A DNA stretch of 64,000 nucleotides, from assembly GCA_965248715.1 (NCBI GenBank), contig CBDFKB010000008.1, forward strand, positions 1,550,001 through 1,614,000. The letters are read 5' to 3'. The first letter of the stretch is position 1; each line of letters begins with the position of its first letter. Position numbers and translations under genes: made by a program. Under the pieces are notes generated by a model. It made no database searches, was not told where the DNA came from, and saw only the letters and a list, made by a program, of their open reading frames with translations. This DNA is from CBDFKB01 sp965248715 (lineage in GTDB: Bacteria; Pseudomonadota; Alphaproteobacteria; Rhizobiales; Rhizobiaceae). This document shows, piece by piece, positions 44,342-52,617 of this stretch.

Positions 44342-44373
44342 TCAATTTCCCCGACAGTAGTGTCCCTTGGTAT
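44318..44373 (-). repeat. Right inverted repeat of the Tn3-type unit
   Basis: Reverse complement begins ATACCAAGGGACACTACTG and continues GGGGAAATTGACTACGAGCT. It covers the end of the resolvase frame (KIKQTSS) and stops 1 bp before the ATG of the LOG gene. Confidence 0.8.
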
Positions 44374-44374
44374 T

Positions 44375-44956
44375 ATGTTACAGCTTACTGCCATTTGTGT
44401 TTATTGCGGTTCTTCGCCCGGTAAAAACGCCGCCTTTGTCGATGCAGCACAGGTGATCGGCAAGGCTATAGCCGACAACGGTCTGCGGTTGGTTTATGGC
44501 GGTGGCGGCAAGGGCATCATGGGCGCTGTTTCATCGGCATGTATCGAAGCCGGCGGCAAGGTGACCGCGATCATCCCCGAATTCCTGATCGACGAAGAAA
44601 CAAAAAGAGCCGGCCTGGAGCAAATGGATGGCGTGCATGTGACCCCAGACATGCACACCCGCAAGCGCCTGATGTTTGATAATTGTGATGCATTCATCGC
44701 CCTGCCGGGTGGCATTGGCACGCTGGAGGAATTGTTCGAGATTTTGACCTGGGCCCAGCTTGGCCGCCACCACAAGCCTGTGGTCATCGCCAATATCAAC
44801 GGCTATTGGAACCCGCTGGCGGTGCTGCTGCAACGCATGGATGAGGCCGGATTTATTCATAACCATGAGCAGGTGCGGCCGCAATTCATCAACGAGGCCG
44901 AGGCAATCATTCCGTGGCTATTGGCACACGGCCGGGTTTGCTCAGCTGCACAATGA
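44375..44956 (+). CDS. LOG family (TIGR00730) Rossmann-fold protein
   Basis: A 193-residue protein of the LOG family, cytokinin riboside 5'-monophosphate phosphoribohydrolases or related AMP nucleosidases. The nucleotide loop is VYGGGGKGIMGAVSSACIEA and the catalytic motif LPGGIGTLEELFEILTWAQLG. The actual role in bacteria without cytokinins is usually nucleotide salvage; this is not shown here. ATG 44375 follows the right repeat of the Tn3-type unit by 1 bp, so its native leader was replaced. No Shine-Dalgarno is seen. Convergent with cimA. Confidence 0.9.
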   Translation: MLQLTAICVYCGSSPGKNAAFVDAAQVIGKAIADNGLRLVYGGGGKGIMGAVSSACIEAGGKVTAIIPEFLIDEETKRAGLEQMDGVHVTPDMHTRKRLMFDNCDAFIALPGGIGTLEELFEILTWAQLGRHHKPVVIANINGYWNPLAVLLQRMDEAGFIHNHEQVRPQFINEAEAIIPWLLAHGRVCSAAQ

Positions 44957-44982
44957 ATGATAACCGCATCGGTGGCCGGGCA

Positions 44983-46578
44983 TCAGGCCACTTTGCCGGT
45001 TTTCATCAGCTTGTAATTGATCGAATCGATCAGGGCCTGGAACGAGGCGTCGATGATGTTGTCGGAAACCCCGATAGTGGTCCAGCGATGGCCGGCGCCA
45101 TCGGTGGAATCGATCAACACCCGGGTTATCGCCTCGGTACCGCCATTTAGAATACGCACTTTGTAGTCCACCAGATTGAGATCGCTGATGCGGGCCTGGA
45201 ACTTGCCAAGGTCCTTGCGCAGCGCCCGGTCGAGCGCATTGACCGGGCCATTGCCTTCCGCTACCGAGAAAAATTTCTCGCCGTCGACTTCCACCTTAAC
45301 CACTGCTTCCGAGACCGTAACTACTTCACCGATAGCGTTGAAGCGGCGTTCAACCTGAACGCGGAAACTGTCGACGGTGAAAAAATTCGCCACCTCGCCG
45401 AGCCGGCGGCGCGCCAAAAGTTCGAAACTCGCCTGCGCCGCTTCATAGGCGAAACCCTTGGCTTCGCGCTCCTTGACCACCGAAATCAAACTGTCAAGGC
45501 GCGGATCAGTTTTGCCAATCTCGACCCCGGCCCGGGCCAATTCGGCCAGGAAATTCGATTTTCCGCCCTGGTCGGACACCATCAACCGGCGGTCATTGCC
45601 AACCGATTGTGGTGGCACATGCTCATAGGTTTGCGGTTGCTTGAGAATGGCGGATGCGTGGATGCCGGCCTTGGTGGCAAACGCCGATTGGCCAACATAA
45701 GGCGCCTGGGTATCCGGTGCCCGGTTGAGGATTTCATCGAAGGCACGCGAAACATGGGTAACCGATGCCAAGCCCGCATCATCGATGCCGGTCATAAAGC
45801 GGTCGCGATAGGCCGGTTTCAGCAACAATGTCGGGATCAGCGAAATCAAATTAGCATTGCCGCAGCGCTCGCCAATGCCGTTTAATGTGCCCTGGATTTG
45901 GCGCACACCGGCATCGACCGCAGTCAGCGAATTGGCGACCGCGTTACCGGTATCGTCATGGGTGTGAATGCCAAGATTGTCACCCGGCACAATTTTGGCG
46001 GTGGCGGCAACGATTTCAGCAATCTCATGGGGCAATGTTCCACCATTGGTATCGCACAACACCACCCAGCGGGCACCGGCCGCATAGGCGGTGCGGGCGC
46101 ATTCAAGCGCATAGGCCGGGTCCGATTTATAGCCGTCGAAGAAATGCTCGCAATCGACCAGCGCCTCGCGTCCGTCGGCGACCACGGCCTCGACCGATTG
46201 GCGGATGCAGTCGAGATTTTCGTCATTGGTGGTGCCGAGCGCAACCCGCACATGGTAGTCCCACGCTTTGGCGACGTAACAAATCGCATCGGTCTTTGAC
46301 TGCAACAGCGCGGCGATGCCAGGGTCGTTCGAGGCCGAAACCCCTGGCCGTTTGGTCATGCCGAAGCCAACGAAAGACGCGCGCTTGGTGCGCTTTTTGG
46401 CAAAGAATTCGTTGTCGGTCGGGTTGGCGCCGGGATAACCGCCCTCCACATAGTCGAGCCCCAAATCGTCGAGCATGGCAGCAATGGTGATCTTGTCGTC
46501 GACCGAAAAATCAATGCCCGGGGTCTGCTGACCGTCGCGCAGTGTAGTATCGAACAAATAGAGCCGTTCCTTGGTCAC
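44983..46578 (-). CDS. cimA: Citramalate synthase
   Basis: Condenses pyruvate with acetyl-CoA to (R)-citramalate, a threonine-independent route to 2-oxobutyrate and isoleucine. It belongs to the DRE-TIM family: YLFDTTLRDGQQTPGIDFS at the N-terminus, metal-site GIHTHDDTGNAVAN and GTLNGIGERCGNANL. A C-terminal LeuA-type dimer/allosteric domain follows (about 410-531). The pattern is that of the ~530-residue citramalate synthase group, not 2-isopropylmalate synthase. GTG 46578 is preferred: GGGAG lies 8 nt upstream and it overlaps the cysS stop by 4 bp (GTGA). A GTG at 46593 is the other option. Confidence 0.9.
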   Translation of the reverse strand: MTKERLYLFDTTLRDGQQTPGIDFSVDDKITIAAMLDDLGLDYVEGGYPGANPTDNEFFAKKRTKRASFVGFGMTKRPGVSASNDPGIAALLQSKTDAICYVAKAWDYHVRVALGTTNDENLDCIRQSVEAVVADGREALVDCEHFFDGYKSDPAYALECARTAYAAGARWVVLCDTNGGTLPHEIAEIVAATAKIVPGDNLGIHTHDDTGNAVANSLTAVDAGVRQIQGTLNGIGERCGNANLISLIPTLLLKPAYRDRFMTGIDDAGLASVTHVSRAFDEILNRAPDTQAPYVGQSAFATKAGIHASAILKQPQTYEHVPPQSVGNDRRLMVSDQGGKSNFLAELARAGVEIGKTDPRLDSLISVVKEREAKGFAYEAAQASFELLARRRLGEVANFFTVDSFRVQVERRFNAIGEVVTVSEAVVKVEVDGEKFFSVAEGNGPVNALDRALRKDLGKFQARISDLNLVDYKVRILNGGTEAITRVLIDSTDGAGHRWTTIGVSDNIIDASFQALIDSINYKLMKTGKVA

Positions 46579-47993
46579 CGCTTGATCTCCCACCTGGTTT
46601 TTCGTTCGCCGGTGTCCGGGTCCTTGTAGTCCATCAACTGGATGCCCTGTTCGGCCAGTTCGGCGCGGATTAGGTCGGCCTCGGCGAAATTCTTTTCCGC
46701 CAACAAGGCGAGGCGATCGGCGATCGTGCGATCAAGCGTTACGTTATCGACCTTTGCGACCGCTACTGCTTGGTGCTCGCGCAGGCTGTCGCCGGTAAAT
46801 CCGAGCAACCGAAGTGCGAAATCACGGGCGGCTTTGTGGCCCTGTTGATCGAGTTTTTGGATTTCGCTGATCGCTTGCCAGCTATTGAGATCATCGCAAA
46901 GGGCGCTAATCACTCTTTCGGCACCCAAAGCCGCCTGCTGCCAGCCGGCCGCGTCAAACGGGTGCATCGCATCAAGCACGTTGGCGCTTTGTTTGAGGGA
47001 ACGCAGGGTCCAATCGATCGGTTGGCGATAATGGGTCCGCAGCATATTAAAGCGCAGCACCTCGCCGGGCCAATCGTCCAGCAATTCGTGAATGGTGATG
47101 AAATTACCCGCGGATTTCGCCATCTTGCGGCCCTCGACCTGCAAATAGCCATTGTGCAACCAAAAATTAGCCATCTTTTCACTGCCGTGGGCGCAGCGCG
47201 ACTGGGCAAGCTCGTTTTCGTGGTGCGGGAATATCAAATCGAGCCCACCAGCATGGATGTCGAAGGTCTCACCCAAATGATGGGCACCCATGACCGAGCA
47301 CTCGATATGCCAGCCGGGCCGGCCATTAATGGCAATCTCGGTACCATCGACTAGGAACTTGCCGGGCCAGCCGGGCTCGTTCTCGCTCGATTGTTTCCAC
47401 AGCACGAAATCGCCCGGATGGCGCTTGTGGGCTTCGACCGCGACCCTGGCTCCGGCCATTTGCTGGTCTAATTTGCGGTTCGATAACTGGCCGTATTGCG
47501 CCATGGAAAATGTGTCGAACAGAACCTCCGTGCCCTCGGTGCCGGTGGCAACATAGGCATGTCCCTTGTCAAGCAGGGTGCCGATCATGGCGACCATGCC
47601 TTCGATATGCTCGGTGGCACGTGGCTCGTGGGTCGGTTCCAGGCAACCAAGTGCCGCCACATCTGCATGAAACTGGTCGGTGGTTTCTTGTGTGATCTTG
47701 GCGATTGCCTGATTGATCGTTAGATCGGGAAAGTCGCGCTGCGCACGGGCGGTAATCTTATCTTCCACATCGGTGATGTTGCGCGCATAGGTTACGTGAT
47801 CAGCGCCATAAAAATGGCACAGCAGGCGAAACAGCAGATCGAAAACGATAACCGGACGGGCATTGCCAATATGTGCATGGTCGTAAACCGTCGGACCACA
47901 TACGTACATGCGTACATTTTGGCGGTTGATCGGTTCGAACCGCTCTTTTTGGCGGGTCAGCGTGTTGTACAATTTCAATTCAGGGGCGGTCAT
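46575..47993 (-). CDS. cysS: Cysteine--tRNA ligase
   Basis: Charges tRNA-Cys. A class I enzyme of 472 residues. Zinc/substrate Cys32 is in YVCGPTVYDHAHIGNARP, which contains the HIGN signature. Further zinc ligands are in HIECSVMGAHHLG, the KMSKS loop appears as KMAKSAGNF (about 270), and the DALR/anticodon region follows. The C-terminus ends GERKTRWEIK, as is common. The stop overlaps the cimA GTG, so both genes are probably one transcript. Confidence 0.97.
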   Translation of the reverse strand: MTAPELKLYNTLTRQKERFEPINRQNVRMYVCGPTVYDHAHIGNARPVIVFDLLFRLLCHFYGADHVTYARNITDVEDKITARAQRDFPDLTINQAIAKITQETTDQFHADVAALGCLEPTHEPRATEHIEGMVAMIGTLLDKGHAYVATGTEGTEVLFDTFSMAQYGQLSNRKLDQQMAGARVAVEAHKRHPGDFVLWKQSSENEPGWPGKFLVDGTEIAINGRPGWHIECSVMGAHHLGETFDIHAGGLDLIFPHHENELAQSRCAHGSEKMANFWLHNGYLQVEGRKMAKSAGNFITIHELLDDWPGEVLRFNMLRTHYRQPIDWTLRSLKQSANVLDAMHPFDAAGWQQAALGAERVISALCDDLNSWQAISEIQKLDQQGHKAARDFALRLLGFTGDSLREHQAVAVAKVDNVTLDRTIADRLALLAEKNFAEADLIRAELAEQGIQLMDYKDPDTGERKTRWEIKR

Positions 47994-48245
47994 GAAGATT
48001 CCAAAAGGTTACAATCACTATCGGCAAACACCGAGCAGATTCAGCCACCGACCAGGGCGCTCAATAATTAAAATGGGATACAGGAACGACCGGGCCAGCA
48101 GCGATGCTAGCCGATAATGATGCCAATCATGCAACAGGCAAATAAACGTGCCGTTAAGGTCGTTCCCATGGCCTTGTCATACATTGGATCAAATAGCCGT
48201 CAATTCAATTCGCCAATTTAGTCAAAAAAATTGAAAAACTTTTCC

Positions 48246-48395
48246 TTTTCCCCCGAAAGGGGCATGTGAACCGATGGCGAACTCCATATGTTGCCGGCAA
48301 TTCCTCATTGGAGTTCCCGATGACATAACGCCCCACTTGTCATTTGGAATTAGGCCGGTCGCCATGCCCCAAAACTGGTGACCGGCCCTTTTTAT
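48246..48395 (+). ncRNA. Candidate structured small RNA
   Basis: In the 458 bp gap between cysS and the SRAP gene (47994-48451) four hairpins follow each other on the plus strand: CCCC-GAAA-GGGG (48251-48262, a GNRA tetraloop), GAACTCCA / TGGAGTTC (48279-48316), ATGACA / TGTCAT (48320-48343), and a strong terminator hairpin ending in T5 (48353-48393). No gene on the plus strand leads into this terminator within 3 kb. The layout is that of a trans-acting sRNA. No known family is recognised and no clear promoter is seen, so the 5' end is a guess. The rest of the gap holds nothing recognisable. Confidence 0.45.
48353..48393 (+). terminator. Rho-independent terminator
   Basis: A 12 bp stem, GGCCGGTCGCCA / TGGTGACCGGCC with one G-U pair, an 11 nt loop, followed by CTTTTT. 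Only the plus strand has the T-run, so it ends a plus-strand transcript, although neighbouring genes are on the minus strand. Confidence 0.7.
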
Positions 48396-48451
48396 GCCGA
48401 AAATCAGGCATCGGCTTGGCGCATAACCACTCGCTACGGTGCGGCCAAAAT

Positions 48452-49180
48452 TCAAAACAATTCTGATTGAGCCGGTTTGACTTCCACCACCTGAGCATTG
48501 TTGTGCGGTTTGATTTCAACCGGCTCTTGAATATCGGGTCCGGCATTTGCCACCTTGTTGACCTTGTCGCTAACCGCAACAGCCTCGAACAATTCAACCG
48601 GCGGCGGGCGCAGCAAATGTTTAATCTCGCCAGCATCCTGGGATCGGCAGTCGAGCCATTTGTCCTGATCGGCTGGATCGATCACCACCGGTACACGGTG
48701 ATGGATTTTGGCGATCGGTCCAATCGCCTCGGCAGTCAAAATGCAGCCGGTATCGATTTCCTCACCATCCGGCCCAATCCATGTTTCCATTAGCCCGGCG
48801 AAGCCCACCAGCCCGCCTGCCCCTGGCATGATCCAATAAGGTTGTTTGCGATTTTCGCTGCGGTGCCATTCGTAATACCCCGATGCCGGTATCAGCACTC
48901 GGCGATACCGCATGGCAGTGCGGAACGACGCCTTGGTATCAGCGGTTTCCGAACGGGCATTGATCAATAAGCAAAAAGCCTTTGGGTCTTTGACCCAAGA
49001 AGGCACCAAACCCCATCGCACCAATATTCCCCGGCGTATGCCGTTACCGTCCATCATTATCACCAGGACCGGTTGGGTCGGGGCGATATTGTAGCGTGGC
49101 GGGAACGGTTCGATGTCATCAAGGTCCAGGAACGCCTGAACCTCTTGCGGTGAAGCTATCAGGGAAAATCTGCCGCACAT
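48452..49180 (-). CDS. SOS response-associated peptidase (SRAP, YedK/HMCES family)
   Basis: Cross-links through its N-terminal cysteine to abasic sites in single-stranded DNA, protecting them. It has 242 residues. Catalytic Cys2 follows the start Met (MCGRFSLI). Conserved RYNIAPTQPVLV, WGLVPSWVKDPK, INARSETADTKASFR, PASGYYEWHR and HHRVPVVI are present. ATG 49180 is certain, since Cys must be residue 2 and GGAG lies 5 nt upstream. The C-terminal ~40 residues are an extra acidic/valine-rich tail. No GTTC-N7-GTTC box is seen upstream, so SOS control is not evident. Confidence 0.93.
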   Translation of the reverse strand: MCGRFSLIASPQEVQAFLDLDDIEPFPPRYNIAPTQPVLVIMMDGNGIRRGILVRWGLVPSWVKDPKAFCLLINARSETADTKASFRTAMRYRRVLIPASGYYEWHRSENRKQPYWIMPGAGGLVGFAGLMETWIGPDGEEIDTGCILTAEAIGPIAKIHHRVPVVIDPADQDKWLDCRSQDAGEIKHLLRPPPVELFEAVAVSDKVNKVANAGPDIQEPVEIKPHNNAQVVEVKPAQSELF

Positions 49181-49297
49181 ACTAGCTCCACCCAATTGCT
49201 TGTTATGCATAGGATTTGTTGACGATCGAGATTTGGCGGCGGCGTGGCCGATTTGACCACGGGCAAGGTGCGAAAGGCACGGTAGTGTTGCCCATTT

Positions 49298-49372
49298 CTA
49301 GTGGAATGAATTTGACATTTGACAAACGACGATGCTGCAAATGGGCACCAAATGTCAAATTCATTCCCCTAG
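49298..49372. repeat. Family C palindromic element, copy 2
   Basis: A 75 bp element with CTAG at both ends, arms CTAGTGGAATGAATTTGACA / TGTCAAATTCATTCCCCTAG, and an interior that is the reverse complement of copy 1 (ACGACGATGCTGCAAATGGGC). It lies in the divergent gap between the SRAP and NUDIX genes. Confidence 0.8.
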
Positions 49373-49387
49373 GAAGCAGGCTTGCGG

Positions 49388-49867
49388 ATGCCGGGTCAAG
49401 TTACCATAAATTGCCGGATGGCTGATCAAAACACTGACAGCAGTACCAAGCGGCCAATAATCGGGGTCTCAATCGCAGTATTTCGCGGCCCGCGGGTACT
49501 GCTGATACAACGCGGCAAGAAACCCGGTAAAGGGTTTTGGGCGTTGCCGGGCGGGCGCCTTGAAGCCGGCGAAACCTTAGCCGATGCCGCACGCCGCGAA
49601 TGTTTCGAGGAAACCGGATTGCGGATTGCTGACCCCAGCTTTGTCACCCTTGAGGAGCTGATCACCCGCGATGATGTGGAAACCGTTGAACGCCATTTCG
49701 TGCTTGCGGTATTCGCAGCATTTTCGGCAACGGGCGCGCTTAGCGCCGGCGACGATGCGGCGGCGGCTAAGTGGGTATCGCGGCACGATTTGCAAAATTA
49801 CCGATTGCTGGACAAGATCGCCGCCGCTATTGAGCAATCCTGCGCGGCTGTCGGCGGTGAATTTTGA
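49388..49867 (+). CDS. NUDIX hydrolase
   Basis: Hydrolyses a nucleoside diphosphate linked to another group; the substrate is unknown. About 159 residues. The complete NUDIX box starts at about residue 54 (GGRLEAGETLADAARRECFE followed by ETG). IIGVSIAVFRGPRVLLIQRG forms the first strand pair. ATG 49388 has a weak AGG upstream; ATG 49418 (MADQNTDSS) is an equal alternative since homology begins after both. A family C element lies just upstream. Confidence 0.88.
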   Translation: MPGQVTINCRMADQNTDSSTKRPIIGVSIAVFRGPRVLLIQRGKKPGKGFWALPGGRLEAGETLADAARRECFEETGLRIADPSFVTLEELITRDDVETVERHFVLAVFAAFSATGALSAGDDAAAAKWVSRHDLQNYRLLDKIAAAIEQSCAAVGGEF

Positions 49868-49974
49868 ACTGCCGGGCACGCGATTTTTCACGCAATGGTG
49901 AATAGTTTTGGATGGATGATGGCCAGCCGGTCTGACACATTGTCGGCGGATCGCTACAACAGGAAGTCCCCATC

Positions 49975-50952
49975 ATGCGCACTTTCATTTTAACAACCCT
50001 GGTTCTGGTATGGGCATTTTTCCCAGCTCTTAGCGCCGACTTGCCATGGGGCACGCACAATTGGAAGACCGATTTTACCTTGCATTCGATACCCTACAGC
50101 GAAGTAACGTCGGTGATCGGCAAGGATCAAATTCCGGCGATCAACTCGCCAAAATTCGCTGCGATTGCCGAGGTTGACGATATACCGGGCCGCGAACCGG
50201 TGATCGGGCTCGAAATCAATGGTGACGCCCGTGCCTATCCGCTTCGTGTTATGACCCGACACGAAATCGTCAACGATGTGGTGGGCGGCAAACCGGTCGC
50301 GGTAACCTATTGCCCGCTGTGCAATGCCTCAATCGTATTCGACGCAATGATTGATGGCGCCCGGCATGACTTCGGCACCACCGGTAAACTGCGAAATTCC
50401 GACCTGGTGATGTATGACCGGCAAACCGAGAGCTGGTGGCAGCAATTTACCGGCAACGCGATTATGGGCGAATATACTGGCCGTCAATTGAAGATCGTTC
50501 CATCGCGGCTGGAAAGCTGGGACCAGTTCCGCGAACGGTTTCCGAACGGCAAAGTGCTTTACCCGCGCAATTTTCTCAGGCGTTATGGTTCCAACCCTTA
50601 TGTTGGCTACGATACCTCGGACCGGCCGTTCCTGTTTTTCGGCGAACTGCCCAACGACATGCCGGCAATGACCCGGGTAATCGTAATCCGCCGTGACGGC
50701 CGCGAACCGATGATCATTCCAATGCAGCGGGTGGTCGAGACCGGGCGCTTGGAAATCGACGGCTATGACATTAGCTGGCGCGAAGGCCAGGCATCGGCTC
50801 TCGATACTTCCAATATTTCCAAGGGGCGTGAGGTTGGTACCATTATTGTTACCCGCGACAGCGCAAACGGAGCCAAGGACATCGCCTACGATTTGACCTT
50901 CGCCTTTGTCGCCAAGGCTTTTCACCCGGATACGGCTTTTTTGATGAATTGA
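49975..50952 (+). CDS. DUF3179 domain secreted protein
   Basis: A 325-residue exported protein with a signal peptide (MRTFILTTLVLVWAFFPALSA). The DUF3179 pattern is clear: REPVIGLEINGDARAYPLRV, VTYCPLCNASIVFD with two cysteines, and YDRQTESWWQQFTGNAI. The molecular role of the family is unknown; the CPLC motif suggests a metal or disulfide site. It probably acts in the periplasm. The TIGR02301 gene follows after 57 bp and may be co-transcribed. Confidence 0.85.
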   Translation: MRTFILTTLVLVWAFFPALSADLPWGTHNWKTDFTLHSIPYSEVTSVIGKDQIPAINSPKFAAIAEVDDIPGREPVIGLEINGDARAYPLRVMTRHEIVNDVVGGKPVAVTYCPLCNASIVFDAMIDGARHDFGTTGKLRNSDLVMYDRQTESWWQQFTGNAIMGEYTGRQLKIVPSRLESWDQFRERFPNGKVLYPRNFLRRYGSNPYVGYDTSDRPFLFFGELPNDMPAMTRVIVIRRDGREPMIIPMQRVVETGRLEIDGYDISWREGQASALDTSNISKGREVGTIIVTRDSANGAKDIAYDLTFAFVAKAFHPDTAFLMN

Positions 50953-51009
50953 GTGGCCAAATCGCTCGCCTGGCCTTATTTGCGGTCACATACCAATGTG
51001 GGTTCGTAA

Positions 51010-51471
51010 ATGGTCGCCGGTTTGATCCGATTGTTCATCTGCTTAATGACCGCCAGTACCGCCGTGCTGGCGATCTGGCTGCAATTGGCGTTGCCGGCGA
51101 ATGCCCAGCAATCGGGAACCGCCGGGCAAGGCCAGAACCCGCAGACGCAAGAAACCGTCAAAGCTTTGCCACCGGTCTACAACGAGCAGATGATGCGGCT
51201 CGCCGAGGTACTGGGGTCGATCCATTATCTACGACAATTGTGCGGGGCTGAAGAGGGTCAATTGTGGCGGGACAAGATGGCGGAATTGATTGAGAGCGAA
51301 AAGCCAACCGCAGAACGCCAAGCCTTGATGATCGCCCGCTTCAATCGCGGATTTAGATCGTTCAGTGAGATCTACGCCGGGTGCACCCCATCGGCGATCG
51401 CCGCCGCCGAGCGCTACCGCAAAGAAGGCACCCGTCTCGCCAACGAAATCACCACCCGATACGGCCGCTAA
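51010..51471 (+). CDS. TIGR02301-like secreted protein
   Basis: A 153-residue exported protein with an N-terminal hydrophobic signal (LIRLFICLMTASTAVLAIWLQ). The mature part matches the alphaproteobacterial TIGR02301 pattern: YNEQMMRLAEVLGSIHYLRQ, LCGAEEGQLWRDKMAELIE and FNRGFRSFSEIYAGCTPSA, with two conserved cysteines. Function unknown. It lies between the DUF3179 gene and a gene-poor stretch. Confidence 0.82.
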   Translation: MVAGLIRLFICLMTASTAVLAIWLQLALPANAQQSGTAGQGQNPQTQETVKALPPVYNEQMMRLAEVLGSIHYLRQLCGAEEGQLWRDKMAELIESEKPTAERQALMIARFNRGFRSFSEIYAGCTPSAIAAAERYRKEGTRLANEITTRYGR

Positions 51472-51826
51472 GCGGCCCGCTAGATCGCCCGTAGCGCGCG
51501 GCGTTCGTCCAACTGGAAACGGCGAATTAGCAGATTATCGCCAAGGTGGCGCGCTGCTCGCCCATTCCCTCCCATATCAAAGAATTGTCGCAGCTTAGAA
51601 TATGGCGGATATTTTTCCGTCATATTGATGCAACAACCGTAAATGGAATTTGGTGCCATGACTGGAAATGACCGCCGCAATATGGTTCCTTGATCATTAC
51701 ACCGGGCGCTATCGGCTGTCTGGACCCTGCTTGCAGCCTTCCCACTTTTGATCGCTGCATCAAAAAGGATTTGCAAATGTTGAAATCAATGAACCGCCAA
51801 CAAGAACTTAAATCCAAAGAGGTTTA
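51472..51826. other. Intergenic stretch, no confident gene
   Basis: A 98-codon minus-strand frame (51480-51776) ends GGNGRAARHLGDNLLIRRFQ but matches no family I know and lacks a ribosome site. A short inverted repeat, ATGGCGGATATTTTTCCGTCAT, lies at about 51603-51624. Nothing else is recognised before the family C element. Confidence 0.35.
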
Positions 51827-51893
51827 TTAATTTGACATTTGACAAAGGATGAAACTGCAAATGGGACTCAAATGTCGAATTCATTCCACTGGT
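51827..51893. repeat. Family C palindromic element, copy 3 (diverged)
   Basis: Arms ATTTGACATTTGACAAAGGA and TCAAATGTCGAATTCATTCCACTGG, interior ACTGCAAATGGG. The outer CTAG of each end is changed (ATTA left, CTGG right). It ends 16 bp before the start of the following gene, just upstream of its AGGAGG. Confidence 0.7.
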
Positions 51894-51908
51894 GGCAGGA
51901 GGTTTTCA

Positions 51909-52529
51909 ATGCGCGCATTGATCCTGGCGGCACTCTTGGTTGTTTCGGCATGGCCAATTGCCATGGCTGCGGGCACCAATCGGGACGGCGCTGATAACGC
52001 AGACGAAACCGCAGCACCGGCCACGCCTGACGTCGACGAGGCGGGGGCACGGGAAATTTTGGTTCCCGAAATCCAACGCGACATCGAGAGCTTGCCGTTT
52101 CCGGTACGCACCATGCGCAACCTTATCTTGAAGGCTGCCAAGGCCGGCGATATCGAGAAGCTGCGCCAACTGATCGGTTATGGTGACAACATCACCACGT
52201 TGTCACTGGGCGGGCTTGATGAGGATCCAATTAAATTTCTCAAATCGCTGTCCGGCGATGGCGAGGGTCATGAAATTCTGGCTATCCTGGCCGAAGTATT
52301 GGAAGCCGGATTCGTGCACATGGATGCGGGCTCCGAATATGAGATTTACGTTTGGCCCTATTTCTTCGGCGTGCCACTGGAGCAACTCACACCGCCCCAG
52401 CGGGTTGAACTGTTCCGGTTGATCACCGCTGGCGATTACCAGGACATGGAGGCATTCGGCGGCTATATTTTCTACCGGGTTGGCATTACACCTGAAGGTC
52501 GCTGGCAGTTTTTCGTCGCCGGTGATTGA
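51909..52529 (+). CDS. Conserved secreted hypothetical protein
   Basis: A 206-residue protein with a signal peptide (MRALILAALLVVSAWPIAMA). ATG 51909 is fixed by AGGAGG 6 nt upstream. The mature part has an ankyrin-like helical start (ILKAAKAGDIEKLRQLIGYG) and a C-terminal domain, GHEILAILAEVLEAGFVHMD, YVWPYFFGVPLEQLTPPQ and YRVGITPEGRWQFFVAGD. It looks conserved among alphaproteobacteria, but I know no function. A family C repeat forms its upstream leader. Confidence 0.75.
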   Translation: MRALILAALLVVSAWPIAMAAGTNRDGADNADETAAPATPDVDEAGAREILVPEIQRDIESLPFPVRTMRNLILKAAKAGDIEKLRQLIGYGDNITTLSLGGLDEDPIKFLKSLSGDGEGHEILAILAEVLEAGFVHMDAGSEYEIYVWPYFFGVPLEQLTPPQRVELFRLITAGDYQDMEAFGGYIFYRVGITPEGRWQFFVAGD

Positions 52530-52617
52530 TTGCAGATAACCCTTGTTTGGCCGCGCTGAGCCCCCAAATAATTAGAGCGTGTCAGACTTAAATCATCAGG
52601 CAGACCAGCGAGGCGAA

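Larger units (their letters stand above)
41222..44373. mobile_element. Decayed Tn3-type transposon with IS1182 insertion
   Basis: A 3.15 kb unit bounded by inverted repeats of 56-57 bp (about four differences). It contains, in order: a 33-codon remnant of a Tn3-type transposase start (minus strand), a dyad-symmetric gap, an IS1182-family insertion sequence, an AhpD-fold gene lacking its 5' end, and a frameshifted serine resolvase. The tnpA remnant, candidate res region and tnpR are the parts expected of a Tn3-family element. Most of tnpA is gone, so the unit is not autonomous. Confidence 0.6.

Noticed and set aside
48222..48455. 77-codon minus-strand frame downstream of the SRAP gene
   Set aside because: It covers the hairpins of the candidate RNA and resembles no protein.
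51480..51776. 98-codon minus-strand frame after the TIGR02301 gene
   Set aside because: Sequence looks non-coding in its first half, lacks a ribosome site, and no family is recognised.
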